64,000 nt of DNA, taken from NCBI GenBank assembly GCA_013368315.1, contig JAACJM010000101.1, positions 62,001 through 126,000 of the forward strand, written 5' to 3'. Source of the DNA: Tetrapyrgos nigripes. Lineage: Eukaryota; Basidiomycota; Agaricomycetes; Agaricales; Campanellaceae. The position numbers were made by a program, and so were the translations under genes. Below the pieces are notes generated by a model that did no database searches, was not told the DNA's origin, and worked only from the letters and a program-made list of their open reading frames with translations. Shown one piece after another: positions 10,589 through 21,674 of this stretch (the first letter of the stretch is position 1; every line of letters begins with the position of its first letter).

Positions 10589-11605
10589 TCAGTACTTGGT
10601 ATGCCCTCCTTTGGCCTTCAACACAGCCTCAATCCTTCTAGGCATGCTCCTGATCAATTTCTGACAATCTTCTTCTGTGATTTCATCCCACTTTTCAGCT
10701 GCTCTGTCCCATATTTCCCAAACTCCAGAGGGTGCTGTGTCATATCCATTGAGCTTGTGTTTGAGGGTTGTCCAGAGGTGTTCAATGGGGTTCAGGTCAG
10801 GAGATTGAGCAGGCCAGCTCATGCAATGGATGTTGTTGTCTTCAAACCACTTGGTGGCCAGTTTTGACTTGTGTTTAGGATCATTGTCTTGCTGAAAAAT
10901 GGCCACCTCTGGATCAACACCCAAAATATCCATGCTCTCCAGAAGGTTGTTCTCCAAAATGTCCACATACTGCTCTGCATTCCTCCTGCCCTCCACCTCT
11001 GCCATGTTTCCAACTCCTTCCCACCCCATACATCCCCACACCATGATATTTCCTCCTCCAAATTTGACTGTTTCCACCACATTTCTCTCTCCCAAGGATT
11101 CACCCTTCCTCCCCCACACATACTGCTGTCCATCTGACCCATATCGATTGATTTTAGTCTCATCTGACCAAATAACCCTTTTCCAGTCATCCACAGTCCA
11201 GTTTCTGTACTTCTGTGCAAAGTTTAAACGAGCCTTCCTGTGAGCTGCAGTGAGTTTGGGCTTCTTCTTCGTTTTAGATGTGTCCACATCATGCCTGAGA
11301 AGGGAATTTCGAATGGTTTGGGTGGAGACAGGTTGGTCAAGGAGGGGATTGATGTTTCTGGCCACTTCTGTAGCATTTTCAGCTTTGCCAGTGTTGATTT
11401 GTTGGATAGCAGCACGTTCATCAGTGGTAGACAGCTTTCTAGGACGCCCTGCTTGATGGTTCTCCTTGTCAGGATACATCTCTTTGGCCAGAGAAGCAAT
11501 CTTTGACTTGGATACCCCAGTTTTAGCAGAGATTTCCCTGGATGAAGCAGAAGTTTGGAGGAGAGAGAGGATATTGTCTTTCTGGGTGGATGTGATGGGT
11601 CTCAT
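10589..11605 (-). CDS. Tc1/mariner transposase, DD34E
   Basis: This is a 338-residue intronless transposase that cuts and pastes the surrounding element into TA sites. I chose the internal ATG at 11605 (MRPITSTQKDN) over one 30 codons upstream because helix-turn-helix homology begins there. Domains: an N-terminal paired-like HTH (ISAKTGVSKSKIASLAKE, about residues 28-45), a second basic HTH with a GRPRKLS AT-hook-like motif, then the RNase H-fold catalytic core. Catalytic residues are D in WSDETKI, D in FQQDNDPKH and E in LNPIEHLW; the last two are separated by 34 residues, the Tc1 signature. The reading frame is complete and the termini are matched, so it may be active. Fungal relatives are known in many basidiomycetes. 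Confidence 0.95.
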   Translation of the reverse strand: MRPITSTQKDNILSLLQTSASSREISAKTGVSKSKIASLAKEMYPDKENHQAGRPRKLSTTDERAAIQQINTGKAENATEVARNINPLLDQPVSTQTIRNSLLRHDVDTSKTKKKPKLTAAHRKARLNFAQKYRNWTVDDWKRVIWSDETKINRYGSDGQQYVWGRKGESLGERNVVETVKFGGGNIMVWGCMGWEGVGNMAEVEGRRNAEQYVDILENNLLESMDILGVDPEVAIFQQDNDPKHKSKLATKWFEDNNIHCMSWPAQSPDLNPIEHLWTTLKHKLNGYDTAPSGVWEIWDRAAEKWDEITEEDCQKLIRSMPRRIEAVLKAKGGHTKY

Positions 11606-11765
11606 GATTTGATGAGGGCTATAGAACAACTGGATGCCCTTATATATGGTCCAGCTGGCAGCTATGATATCATTATGATGTAGCCATTGCATCATTGTAC
11701 AACTCCACTTATGATGTCATCTATGAGACATCACATAGTTACAATACTGATTTTGAAGTGGCAAC

Positions 11766-11975
11766 TCAAAAAATTGTCCAAATGACATACCATTTTAAAT
11801 CAATCATATCTCCATGAGTTTTGAGCCAAATAGGACAAATAAAACAGATTATTGTAGCTCCTATCAAGGGCGTTCTGCCCATCACTGACCACATTTCAAT
11901 ATCTCTACTCAGTATTGCTTAAATTGGCAATCTTTCCAAAAATGCGAAACATGTGGACAATTTTTTGACCCACTG
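11766..11975 (-). repeat. Right 210-bp terminal inverted repeat of the Tc1/mariner element
   Basis: Inverted partner of 10349-10558, of equal length, with a handful of substitutions (mostly transitions). It carries the same outer and inner copies of the GTCAAAAAATTGTCCA site. Confidence 0.9.
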
Positions 11976-12349
11976 TAGTGGCACATTTACAGTTCTCGAC
12001 AATCTGCATGTCGAAAGAAGAGCAGTGGAGAACACAGTTTCCATTCTCGAAGGACAGAGTGGAGAGATGAAGGAGGGATTCGAGGCAAACTGGCTGATTG
12101 ACTCAGCTCCTTGGAAGCCTAGGGCTTAGTATAGACTCAGAGAATGGACATTCAAAGGCATGCAGAATACGGTATAACTACTGTGTATATCTATGCTAGT
12201 ATCTCGGACTCGTATTTTTGGGATCAATGTATGGATTCGATTACACCTAATGAGAATAGACTTACGAATAAATAATAAGGAGAAAAGAACGGAGAATCAA
12301 CTCAATTTAATAGGATACTAAAACACATATGCACATCTGCCCAAAGCCT

Positions 12350-13878
12350 TCATTTATGCTCACAAACCCCTGCCTTCACACAATCTCTCCACGCTGCATA
12401 CATTGCCACTACAAAACTTTGTCCCTCAGGACTTCCAGCTGTGAACGGAACAGTACATTGCCAGCACAGGGGGTCGGCTGTAGGCGTAGCTGTACCATCC
12501 ACGATAATATGCTGCTGTCCGTTGAGTCCTGAACCGAGAAGGGAACAGACAGTTTCAGCGAATTTGATGTATGGGGAAGAAGGATAGGCCAGATTGGGTA
12601 CAAGAACCGCTAGACGATAAATGACAGCAGAAATCATTGCAGAACTGGATATTTCACTGAACCTGTGTCCTGATTCTACTGGATCTGGGGAAGCTGTACC
12701 ATTCTTATTGTCAAGGTAATTCCTGAACAATCCATTGAAGGGATCGACGGTAATATCCTGGTGCAACACCGCTCCATCAAGGATCTCCTTGAGAATCCCT
12801 GTAAGAGAGGACACAGCTTTGTCTTTCCAACCTAAAGTAAGGTAGGAAGGGGCTTTGATCACTGTAGCGAGTACACAAATGATCCCACCTGTGGCCCAAG
12901 CATTGCCAGTGGACCATAAGCTGAGGTCAGTGGATTGGGGACCGACGATGTGGTGCCAGATGCCTTCTATGTTGGATTTTTTGGAAGAGGTGAGGTTGGG
13001 ATTGATAGAGGGGTTGGAAGGAGAAGTGACGAGGACGTCACGATAAAGGGAGCATTGGCTGACATTTTCTTGGAGGAGGGTGGTGTTGGAAGTGATGATG
13101 GCGTAGTATGCAAGGAAGGGAGGTGCCATGTACAGGAAATCAGCCCTAAGTAATAGTATTTTGTACATGTCAGTATGAACATATAGAAGGAAGAAAGTCC
13201 GATGAAAAAAGTAAAGAAGCTGAAACAAGTTGGTAAATCAGTAGGGACTCACCAAAGCTCAGCAACGTCTGCCCTATGACTGATCGCTCCATTCTCAGAC
13301 CTCGGTGTAGTACCAGTGAGATAGCCCATCGTCAGCTCTGCTGCTTTCATATACATCAAGTTTGAAAGTCCCAAAAGAACGGCACTAACACCTAAGCTAG
13401 ACGGATCTGCAGCTGCAAAACCTGCATCTATGAAAGCGCTCCCATTGACAGGGCCAGGACCCAAGTTAATCTGCATCTTAGACTGCGCATAAAAAAGTGC
13501 ACGGACTCCCTGGGATGCGTCGCCGTTTGAGTTCACATCCTCCTCCAAATTTGAGCTGAGGGAAAGGGACACGTTGAGAGCAACTGAAATAGGAAGAGGT
13601 GGTGGGAAAAGCTTCTCCCCAAATACGGATAATTCGGGATTGTAGATTTCGAGGAGAGCTTCGGCTTCAGTTCCAAACTCCCAGGAATGAGAAGGGAGTT
13701 GCTCAAAGAGAGTGATGACGGTTTCAATGTTGAAGCCTGGAGAAAAAGGGAATGGGTCTGAATTGGTCCTGGCATGTCTTGAAGCCGACGGAGAAGCAGT
13801 GATGGGCAAGGAAAGATGGATACCCAGGACAGAAACGCTGACAAAAGACAGTAAACAAGCAGACGGGATTGAGACCAT
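12350..13878 (-). CDS. Secreted six-hairpin glycosidase-like protein
   Basis: A two-exon gene: exon 1 is 13878-13253, an intron of about 107 nt follows, and exon 2 is 13145-12350, for 473 residues in frame. I chose the ATG at 13878 because it opens a hydrophobic signal peptide (MVSIPSACLLSFVSVSVLG); an in-frame ATG 16 codons upstream would spoil it. The mature part is rich in N-glycosylation sites. Recognisable blocks are LTGTTPRSENGAISHR, ADVAELWADFLYMAPPFLAYYA, WSTGNAWATGGIICVL and GHRFSEISSSAMISAVIYR. The alternating helices with Trp/Asp/Tyr pockets resemble six-hairpin glycosidases of the GH88/GH105 type, and I recall a basidiomycete family with the same 'GAISHR...ELW.DF.YM.PPFLAYY' core. 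Substrate is unknown; a secreted carbohydrate-active role is inferred. No defect is visible. Confidence 0.7.
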
Positions 13879-14918
13879 GGTGACTAGGAAGGGAGTAGAA
13901 AAATGTATGTCCCAAAATATGGGCACGTTTTTAAAAACTGGCTTAGATAAGTTAGAAACAAGTTACTGAACCCTGTCTGGACCCCTGCACCAAAATCAGA
14001 GAGGCAGAAAAACACATTTTTCCATCTATCAACCCCCATAGCCGTCGGCTGTCGGTGTCTGTTTATATGGAACTTCACTTGCGGTGGGCCATCTCATAAG
14101 GGGATCTGGAAGAGGACCCTTACGTATCCATATAGAACCAGGGTGCCAAGACCTGACAAATTTTGGAAAATTTGGACCCATGAAATGACCCGACATCTTG
14201 CCCCAATCAGTGAGTCGGCCGGGTCAGGTCGACCTGACAAATTGTCCTCTGTTGCCCTGAGTCGCTCTACCACTCTTCATCAACTTATCAAATTTGGAAC
14301 AGCGAATGTCTCTTGTACTCCAATTAGAATAGTCTTTCGAAAATAAATCCTATTGTCTTATTCATTTGGAGCAAATGAGCACTTTTGTTCGACCAAATTG
14401 GGCAACACCATTTGGTTATCAGTGGCCGTAGTTTTAGTGAACGACTGGAAGTACTGGGGCTTTGAACACCAAACAATTTGCACACCTTCCATCTATCTCC
14501 CCTCTGACCTTACTTTCATCTATGCAACCAAAACAAAGTGTTGCTGGGACAATTAAATTATCCCTGAAGAATTTTCACTCTATGACAATTTCAGACGGTA
14601 TAAGGGGTTGATTTCTGAAGTGATGAAGGTACATTCAGATTTAGTGAAACCAAAGTAAGAGAGCTGCCGCGATAGCAGATGATCATGAGGATGAGGGTTG
14701 ATAGTCAGTCAAGTATCTGTATTTTTACTCTAGTATACTTCTTCGATACTTCTAACTACTGAAAGCTCAAAAACGCGTTTTCTGTGATTCTAGGGCCTTG
14801 AGAAGCCTCTGAAAGGTCCTCTGGGACCTGGATCCAAGACCCGACAAAAACTGCAAAATTTTGAAAAATTCAATCCGACATACCAACTAAATTTTTGACA
14901 ACTTGGGATCTGGGTTTT
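13879..14918. other. Gene-free stretch between the glycosidase gene and the Gypsy element
   Basis: No supported gene. Short related phrases recur around 14145 (AGACCTGACAAATTTTGG) and 14838 (AGACCCGACAAA), which suggests remnants of an older dispersed repeat into which the Gypsy element inserted. The part next to 13878 should contain the glycosidase promoter. Confidence 0.4.
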
Positions 14919-15272
14919 TGTATGGGAGTACAGGCATATGGGTGCAGACATACCATATTCTTCCAGACTGATCTCTCTGTGGTTTGCGAATATCTCATCA
15001 CATCATTTTTATAGATATATTTTTACCTTTATATTCATACCTCTTCCTTTTCACCTGACTTGTTCTTTGTGAGACTATCACCACTCTGTAATAACATGTT
15101 GTGGCCTTTATTTTTCACTTATGATATCATAATTCTACCTCATGTTCTTCCTTTATCTTCTACTTTTGTATGCTTCCTTTCTTTGTCTCTATCGTTTCGA
15201 GTATTAAAGCTGGTATTTATCTGGTAGTTCTACATTACACTCCCCTGTTTGTAGTCACCGAGTAGCGATACA
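14919..15272 (+). repeat. 5' LTR of the Gypsy element
   Basis: It is 354 bp and ends TAGCGATACA. It differs from the 3' LTR by about a dozen substitutions and small indels, plus an extra segment of about 20 bp (CTGTGGTTTGCGAATAT, about 14974-14995). The TATA box is mutated to GTATTAAAG (about 15201-15209), while the 3' LTR keeps GTATAAAAG. Confidence 0.95.
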
Positions 15273-15275
15273 TAG

Positions 15276-15292
15276 TGGAGCCCACCTCGAAC
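15276..15292 (+). other. Primer-binding site of the Gypsy element
   Basis: TGGAGCCCACCTCGAAC begins three bases after the 5' LTR. Its complement ends in CCA and has GTTCGAGG upstream, as expected for a tRNA 3' end with its T-arm. I cannot assign the isoacceptor from sequence alone. Confidence 0.65.
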
Positions 15293-15767
15293 TCAGACCC
15301 TTCGCTGCCCATATCCCCACCTGCCCACCATTTTCGCACCCCCAGGCTCTAAGCCTCCCATTGTGAAAGGCAAAACAAAGCACTGAGCCCCTCCACTGCC
15401 TACCCGTGTCCTTCCAGCATGTGATCACTCTTCCATAAACACGCAACAGCAACGCACAGAGCTCCAGGCAACAACTGTTCTGTGTAACCCCTCTGTCTCA
15501 GGCCAGCTTCCCCTATTACGATGGCAATTGATCTTTTACGATACCAAAGAGGTTTCAACATCGCAATCACCATGTAGTATCCCACCTAGTACTCCATCGA
15601 ATATTTCGGCACTGAACACATACCAACAGGACTCCCCTTTAACAGAACTACCTCCCGACTATGAGTCTATATGAAGTTCATCAACCAACGAAGACACAGA
15701 ACAGCAACTACACCTACCAGACCCTGAATCATCATTCCTACCCATTGATCACTTCCCATCTATTGAT

Positions 15768-17032
15768 TTGTCCCCATTCCTATTACTGACCAGTGCCAAC
15801 AGCGCTGACTTATCATCCTTTGAACCACCCTCCGATCTATCACTAGAGTCTTCCCCATTCCATTCCAAACCACCATCACTGCCACCACCCCCAACAAGAC
15901 CATCACCACCATCACCTGTCATGACAATGAGGAGCATGAAAGGGCTTGTGGCAATGCCAGCACCTGGCACAGCCAAGGCACCATTGTTCAGTGGTGACAC
16001 CACTGACTTGAAGGAGTTTTTAGCAAGAGGCTGTGAGCTAGAGGAAGGAGAAAAGGTTAGAGGAGTTGTGAAGTATGTGGAAAGTGATGTGAAGAAGTTT
16101 TGGAAGACATTGGATGGATATGAGACAAAGAAGTGGGAAGATTTGAAGAAGCAGATTTTAGAGGCTTACCCTGGATTGGGACGAGGACATCAATACACTC
16201 TTGCATTCCTTGCCAAGCTATGCTCCAGACAGAAGAAACAACAAATCACTACCAAGAGCAAGCTCATTGCATATTATCACAACTTTTGCCCTGTCGCAAA
16301 AGCATTGCAGACAGATGGGAAACTATCATCTGCTGAAGTAGACAAGTACTTCTGGGGTGGCCTGCACAAGAAAATGCAACAACAAATCAACTGGAGGCTA
16401 TCATTGGAAGACCCTACCTACTGGCCAGTCACAGCACCCCAAATGGAGAGGCAGTGGTAGCAGGATGCATCATGTTTTCTGATGATGCACTCGATGCAGA
16501 TTACAATGATCCAGTGGTGTTGCACCTACAGAAGAGAAAGAAGTTGAAGGTCTATGAGTCAGAAGAAGAAGAGGAAAAGGTTAGAAGGAAGAAGAAGACA
16601 GTGAAGCAGGAGGTACACACCAGGAGAGTGGTGAAGGATTTGGATGAGATTGAGCAGTTAGTGAGCAAGTTGAAAAACTTATCAGTGGCGGACAGCAATT
16701 ACACAGGGACACATGCACAACTGGTGCTTATGGCGCCGGCCTTGGCACACATCATTCTGTCTCCATACCAGCCTGCCCCACCTGCAGCTAACATGGTAGC
16801 ATCACCTGCAATGCCAATGGCGTCATATCCACTGAGGCCATCCAGACCTGCGACATACCCTAATAACATCCCAGTCAACTCCAACCCAAATGGGCAGAAC
16901 AATTATGGATGGCCCAGGGCACAGGCAAACTATGCATGCCACTTCTGTAAAGACCTGAACCACATGATGCAAGACTGCTCAGACACGGAGCAGTATGAAC
17001 GAATGGGCAGGATCTCAATCTGTTTGGGTTGA
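15768..17032 (+). pseudogene. Gypsy gag with frameshift, CCHC zinc knuckle
   Basis: Gag lies in two frames: 15768-16460 and 16454-17032, joined by a frameshift near 16450. The first part has a Pro/Ser-rich N-terminus, then the capsid-like region (KAPLFSGDTTDLKEFLARG, YETKKWEDLKKQILEAYPG). The second part has a Lys/Glu-rich stretch and ends in a zinc knuckle CHFCKDLNHMMQDC (C-x2-C-x4-H-x4-C) that would bind the element RNA. Gag would build the cytoplasmic particle. The frameshift might be decay or, less likely, a programmed one; nothing slippery is visible at the join. Confidence 0.85.
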
Positions 17033-18538
17033 GTATACTGGCCAAACAGCGCCTATGTACGACCTTTGACCCAGCAATTGACATGGGTTTTCTGGTGGCC
17101 CCCAACCCATCAGTGCAGCAGGTGGTGTCCGTCTCCTTTCTACAATGTGACAGCAGGGTTAACATGTCCAACGCAGTAGTTGTTGAAGTAGATGAGGAGC
17201 TGGATGAAGTGGCGAACGAGACAGAGAACAAGGAGAGTGGAAGTAAGTTGAAAGTGGAGGATGTAGTAGAGGACAAGATAATTTGGGGAGTGGTGTTGGA
17301 GCTAGAAGAGCTGGTTGAGGAGGTAAAGAATTTGGCCATGACACAGTCCAGGAAGGATACAAAGAAAACACAGGAAGAAGGGGGGGACAAAGCCAACTAA
17401 ACCTCAACCTGCCTACTCATATGACTCCAAGGCAGCAAATCCAGATGCGGCCAAGGAAATGTTCCAACGAATTCTCTGAGCACCTATCCCAGAGGTCACT
17501 GTGCAAGATTTGGTTGGGCTTAGTGGTGATCTACGCAAACTTGTAGTGGAACATATCTGAACTCAACGTACTCCCCACAATGCAACATCCAGTACTGCTA
17601 TGACCAAGCTACCCCAAATACAGCTTGATTATTGAACACCCCTATGAGAAGTTGACATTATGCTGGCTGGGAAAAAGTTGGAGGCTGGACTACTAGACAA
17701 GGGATCAGAGATTGTAGTGGTCAGAAAGGATGTTTGGGAAGAGCTAGTGCTGAAGGTGAATGAACAGGTAAAGATGATGATGAGAACAGCAAATGCAGGC
17801 ACAGAGGCAATGTTGGGATGTGCAGAGTTTTTGGAGATAGAGGTTGATGGGTTGAAGACATGGGCACATGCCTTTGTGGTACCTAAGGCACCGTTTCAAG
17901 TCCTACTGGAGAGGCCATGGCAGAAGAGTGTTTTGATGGGGAAAGAAGAATTTGCTGATGGACGGGTGAAGGTAACAACCCATGACCAGAGAGACCCAAC
18001 AAAAGTGAGCAGGAGAGTGGTGGAGACAAAGGGGAGGATAGGAACAGAGGGAGGATCATTCACTGGGTGCAAACACTCGTAATTCCTTGGATATACAGAG
18101 GAATTACACAAGACTTACACTAGTACACTCAATATGTAAGTCCACTTGACTTACTGAAGTATTACCAAGGACCACTGTGAGACTTCATGCCTTACAATAG
18201 TCATATATAATTGTTCTATTTTTCTTGGTCTCTGGTAATACTTCAGTAAGTCAAGTGGACTTACATATTGAGTGTACCAGTGTAAGTCTTATGTAATTCC
18301 TCTGTATATCCAAGGAATTACAAGTGTTTGCACCCAGTGATTCTGTATGAATGTGGAAGAAGTGGTAGAGTTGTGGAAGCAAGAATTGGCAATGTCAGGT
18401 ATGCTGTCTAGGAACACTTTGTCAGTAACAGACCGAAAACCCAAGATCACATCATCCCTGGCTGCATTGACACTCCAATTCACCTTCATCTATGATGTCA
18501 CATGCAGTGTCCTCACATACAAGCCTGTTGCCAAATGA
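17029..18538 (+). pseudogene. Gypsy linker and aspartic protease region, interrupted by a CACTG element
   Basis: A Glu/Val-rich linker (17029-17400) follows gag in another frame. The protease-like segment begins near 17660: LLDKGSEIVVVRKDVWEEL replaces the usual 'LDSGS(E/Q)I' motif, so the catalytic Asp is there but its neighbour is changed. ILGRPWQ has become LLERPWQ. The frame runs into the inserted element at 18061 and, if that element and one ATT are removed, continues in frame (GGSF-CMNVEEVVELW), so the insertion was into sequence that was still open. Confidence 0.75.
18061..18339. mobile_element. 279-bp palindromic CACTG element (CACTA-like MITE)
   Basis: The termini are CACTGGGTGCAAACACT and its complement. 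The flanks are a 3-bp direct repeat ATT (18058-18060 and 18340-18342), the duplication length of the CACTA/EnSpm superfamily. The two arms are near-identical inverted copies (over 100 bp each, few mismatches) around a short centre. It has no coding capacity. The same termini bound the 3.9-kb element at 58549-62432, so the two belong to one family. It sits inside the decayed Gypsy protease/RT junction. Confidence 0.9.
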
Positions 18539-18779
18539 GTGCTTTCAGTCCCAACTGTCATGCCTGAATATGCCAGGGTCATCCAGAAAATCCCTGAGGT
18601 TCCCCTTCTCACACTCCCATCACTATTCCCCCATCCAAAACCATTCTTGCTGGGTTCAAGATTAACAAAAGAATGATTAGATGCACTAGGAATTATGGAG
18701 AATGAATTTTTATGGCCAGAAGAGAGCCAGTTGGCAGTTGAGGTGTTGAGGATGAATGAGTTGTCCCTGGCCTGGGATG

Positions 18780-19872
18780 AGACAGAGAAAGGGAGGTTTT
18801 GAGAGGACTATTTTCCACCAGTCAAGATACCTGTAGTCGGGCACACCCCTTGGGTGGAGCAGACACTCCCAATTCCACCAGGTATTCGAGATGAGGTAAT
18901 AAAGCTTATACAACAAAAGATCGTGTCTGGGGTTTATGAGCCATCTAATAGCTCTTATAGATCCCAGTGGTTCTGTGTTGCAAAGCTGAGTGGAGGAATC
19001 TGAATTGTCCACAACCTCAAGAAACTCAACAGCATTACTATCAAGGTTGCAGGACAGCCACCTATTGTATGGCAGTATGCCAAAGCTTGTGTGGGAAGGG
19101 CCATCTACATGGGTCCTGATATCTTTGTCGGTTTCGACCATGCTCCTCTTGACAAATCATCATGGGATTATACCGCGTTTGACACTCCCATTGGCACCTT
19201 TCGACTCACAGTACTTCCCATGGGCTGGCATGGCACTTTCCCCATCTTTCACAGACATGTCGCTTTCATATTAAAGGAGGAAACTGCCATCACTCCAAAT
19301 TTTGCTGACAATGTGAATGTCCTGGGAGTCAAAACACAGTATGAGTTGGAGGAGGTTAAGAGGTATTGAAGGAGAATCCAAGGATCAGGAGATTTGTGTG
19401 GGAGCATCTAGTGGATTTGAATAGGGTGTTGCATTGGTTTGCATGTGCAGGAGGAACAGTATCAGTGAAGAAGTTGCACTTGTGTGTACCGGAATTGAAG
19501 ACAGTAGGGCAAACAATGACTAACAAGGGAAGGAAGCCAGATGAGTCAAAGGTTGTGAAGGTAAAGATGTGGCTGCCTTGTGAGTCGGTTACAGAGGTAT
19601 GGGGATTTTTGGGGACGGCAGGAGTGGTTAGGGTGTGGATCAAGGATTTTTCTCTTATTGCAAGACCATTAGTGGATTTGACAAAGAAGGATATGACATT
19701 CATATGGGATACAGAACAACAAAACTCAATGGATCTCCTCAAAACAGCAGTCACCACATCTCCAACACTATGGCCTATTGACTACATATCATCACTTCCT
19801 GTTATACTTGAAGTTGACTCTTCCGACATTGCCGTTGGTATCATTTTATCCCAGACTGACAAATCAGAATGA
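18780..19872 (+). pseudogene. Gypsy reverse transcriptase and start of RNase H, degenerate
   Basis: RT motifs are visible in order: IPPGIRDEVIKLIQQKI, PSNSSYRSQWFCVAKL, a stop where Arg is expected in 'GGxRIVHNL', LNSITIK, FDTPIGTFRLTVLPMGW and then NFADNVNVLG. The last is where the catalytic YxDD should be, so the active site has been lost. The frame then shifts near 19366 to the thumb/connector (FVWEHLVDLNRVLHWF, GFLGTAGVVRVWIKDFSL, ARPLVDLTKKD) and the RNase H start (VILEVDSSDIAVGIIL). At least two stops can be explained by single C-to-T changes (CGA to TGA). Confidence 0.85.
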
Positions 19873-21631
19873 CGATGTCCCTCTCACTTCTGGTCCATTG
19901 CATGGAATGAATGCGAGTCCTGCTACTCCCAAGCCAAGATCGAGCTTTACGGTCTCTTCAGGACATTCCATGCCATGAAGATCCACCTCATTGGAGTCAA
20001 GTGGCTGATTGTTGAAATGAACACCAAATGTGTCAAAGGAATGATTAACAACCCTGACATGCATCCCAACGCTGCCATGAACCAATGGATTACAGCAATA
20101 TTGTTGTTCAATTTCGAGCTGGTTCATGTTCCTGGGAAGGATTTTAAAGGAGCAGATGGGTTATCCAGGAGAAGGAGGACAGAGGCAGATGAGGAAGAGG
20201 ACAAAGGAGATGTGGAGGAATGGATTGAAGAAATTTTGGGTTGTATGGTTTGGGTAGCGGCAGCAGTTATGGAGGGGAATGGATTTTTGAAAGAAGGGGC
20301 AGTGGAAAAGGGAGAGGACGAAGTTGAAGAGTTACTGTGAGACGAGGAATCCATCAGACAAAACCAAGACCACATACCTGGACCCCTGAAAAACCTTTCA
20401 CCACTCCAGCTTCAATGATTCATTAAATGAGCCTCTCATTACTTTGTCAGAGGAGGTCATCTCTGGAGGAAAGAACACTCCAGGTGTCACCAAAATGTTT
20501 TATTGGGTACTGAGCAACTCACCATTCTACGAGAGGCACATGACAAACTCAGTCACAAAGGCTTTTACTTGACTCGTCGCAACATTGCCAATTGCTTCTG
20601 GTGGCCAAGTCTTGACAAGGACCTCAAGTGGTATCTGAAGATGTGTCATGAATGTCAAACTTGCTCCACTGAAAAGGTTGTCATACCACCCATGGTCTCT
20701 ATACCAGCTCCTCTCTTCAAGAAAGCTCATATCAATGTGATGTATATGCCAGCAGTTCAGGGTTGGAGATTCATTTGACCAGATGGCCAGAGTGGAGAAT
20801 GTTGAAAATGGAAAATGGAAGGATGATAGGGATGCTTATTTTTGAAGAGATTCTTTGCAGATGGGGAGGGATAGAGAAGATTGTGATGGACAATGGATCA
20901 GCAATGGTAGTGGCGCTGGACTGGCTGGACACATATGAATTGCTGCATACAACTCACAGGCACAGGGTACTGTGGAGTTATCACATCAATACATCTGCGA
21001 TGCTATGGTCAAGGCATGCGAAGGCAACATCAAATGGTGGATCCAGGTTATCACATACATATTCTGGGCAGATCGCATCACAGTTCACAGGGACACAGGT
21101 TTCTCACCCTACTATGTGGCTCATGGTGTTGAGCCCATCCTTCCTTTTGATCTGATGCAAGCCACCTTCCTGCTTCCTGACATCACCAAGAAACTATCCG
21201 ACAATGAACTTTTATCTATACAAGCATGACAGTTGGAATGACAAGAAGAAGACCTGCAACTGATTCACTCCCAGGTTCTCAAGAGCCATTATGACTCCAT
21301 CCATGCATTTCAATGAGCTCACAAGAACACTATTTGGCAATACAACTGTGAACCCGGTCAACCTGTGTTGGTACTCAATAAATGTATTGAGAAGATGATC
21401 TCCAAAAAGTGCCTACCCCGTTACTTCAATCCCATGGTTGTCATCCAGTGCACTACTGGCAGTAACTACCGTCTCGCAGACCTCAATGGTGCTCTCTCAC
21501 AGATCAAGTATGCAGCATTTCACATCATTCCTTACCATCCAAGATCCCCATTGCATCTGTCTGTCACCGAGTTTTTAGAACCAGAAGGGTTGGAGATGGA
21601 GGAAGAGATTGTGTCAGAAAATGAGGAGTAG
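19873..21631 (+). pseudogene. Gypsy RNase H end and integrase, degenerate
   Basis: RNase H resumes around 19975 (LIGVKWLIVEMNTKCVKGM, ELVHVPGKDFKGADGLSRR) and is followed by an acidic spacer. The integrase has its zinc-binding domain at about 20530-20690 (HDKLSHKG, FWWPSLDKDLKWYLKMCHECQTC) and a broken catalytic core split across frames (EILCRWGGIEKIVMDNGSA; then FWADRITVHRDTGFSPYYVAHG). The C-terminal part (LNKCIEKMISKKCLPRYFNP, YRLADLNGALSQIKYAAF) ends at a stop at 21629-21631. Several frameshifts and stops are present. Confidence 0.85.
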
Positions 21632-21658
21632 TAAGTGCAACCAGGGATGGTTGCATTC

Positions 21659-21674
21659 TAAAGTGGGGGGGAGA
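21659..21674 (+). other. Polypurine tract of the Gypsy element
   Basis: AAAGTGGGGGGGAGA-type purine run directly before the 3' LTR at 21675, the expected plus-strand primer. Confidence 0.85.

Larger units (their letters stand above)
10349..11975 (-). mobile_element. Complete Tc1/mariner-type transposon
   Basis: The element is 1,627 bp and is bounded by TA target duplications (10347-10348 and 11976-11977). Its ends are CAGTGGGTCAAAAAATTG. Each terminal inverted repeat is 210 bp (10349-10558 and 11766-11975), with roughly 5% mismatches between them. The transposase is intact on the minus strand. All parts needed for mobility appear present. Confidence 0.95.
10318..12129 (+). pseudogene. Same unknown gene end, copy 2, split by a Tc1/mariner insertion
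   Basis: The coding sequence runs TGSSFIAN to 10346, is interrupted by the transposon (10349-11975), and resumes at 11978 with GTFTVLDN, VSILEGQSGEMKEGF, EANWLIDS and a stop at 12127-12129. Removing the element and one TA restores the frame exactly (...GCAAATGATAGTGGCACA...), giving a product that aligns with copy 1 (GTFTV.DNL, SILEG.SGE.KEG, ANWLI.S). The insertion is therefore more recent than the duplication. A GAGAGAGAGA tract occurs twice upstream (10168 and 10302), which may mark the duplicated exon borders. Confidence 0.5.

Noticed and set aside
10819..11506. Additional ORFs inside the Tc1/mariner element in other frames and on the plus strand
   Set aside because: They are shadows of the transposase; only the minus-strand frame has the HTH and DDE motifs.
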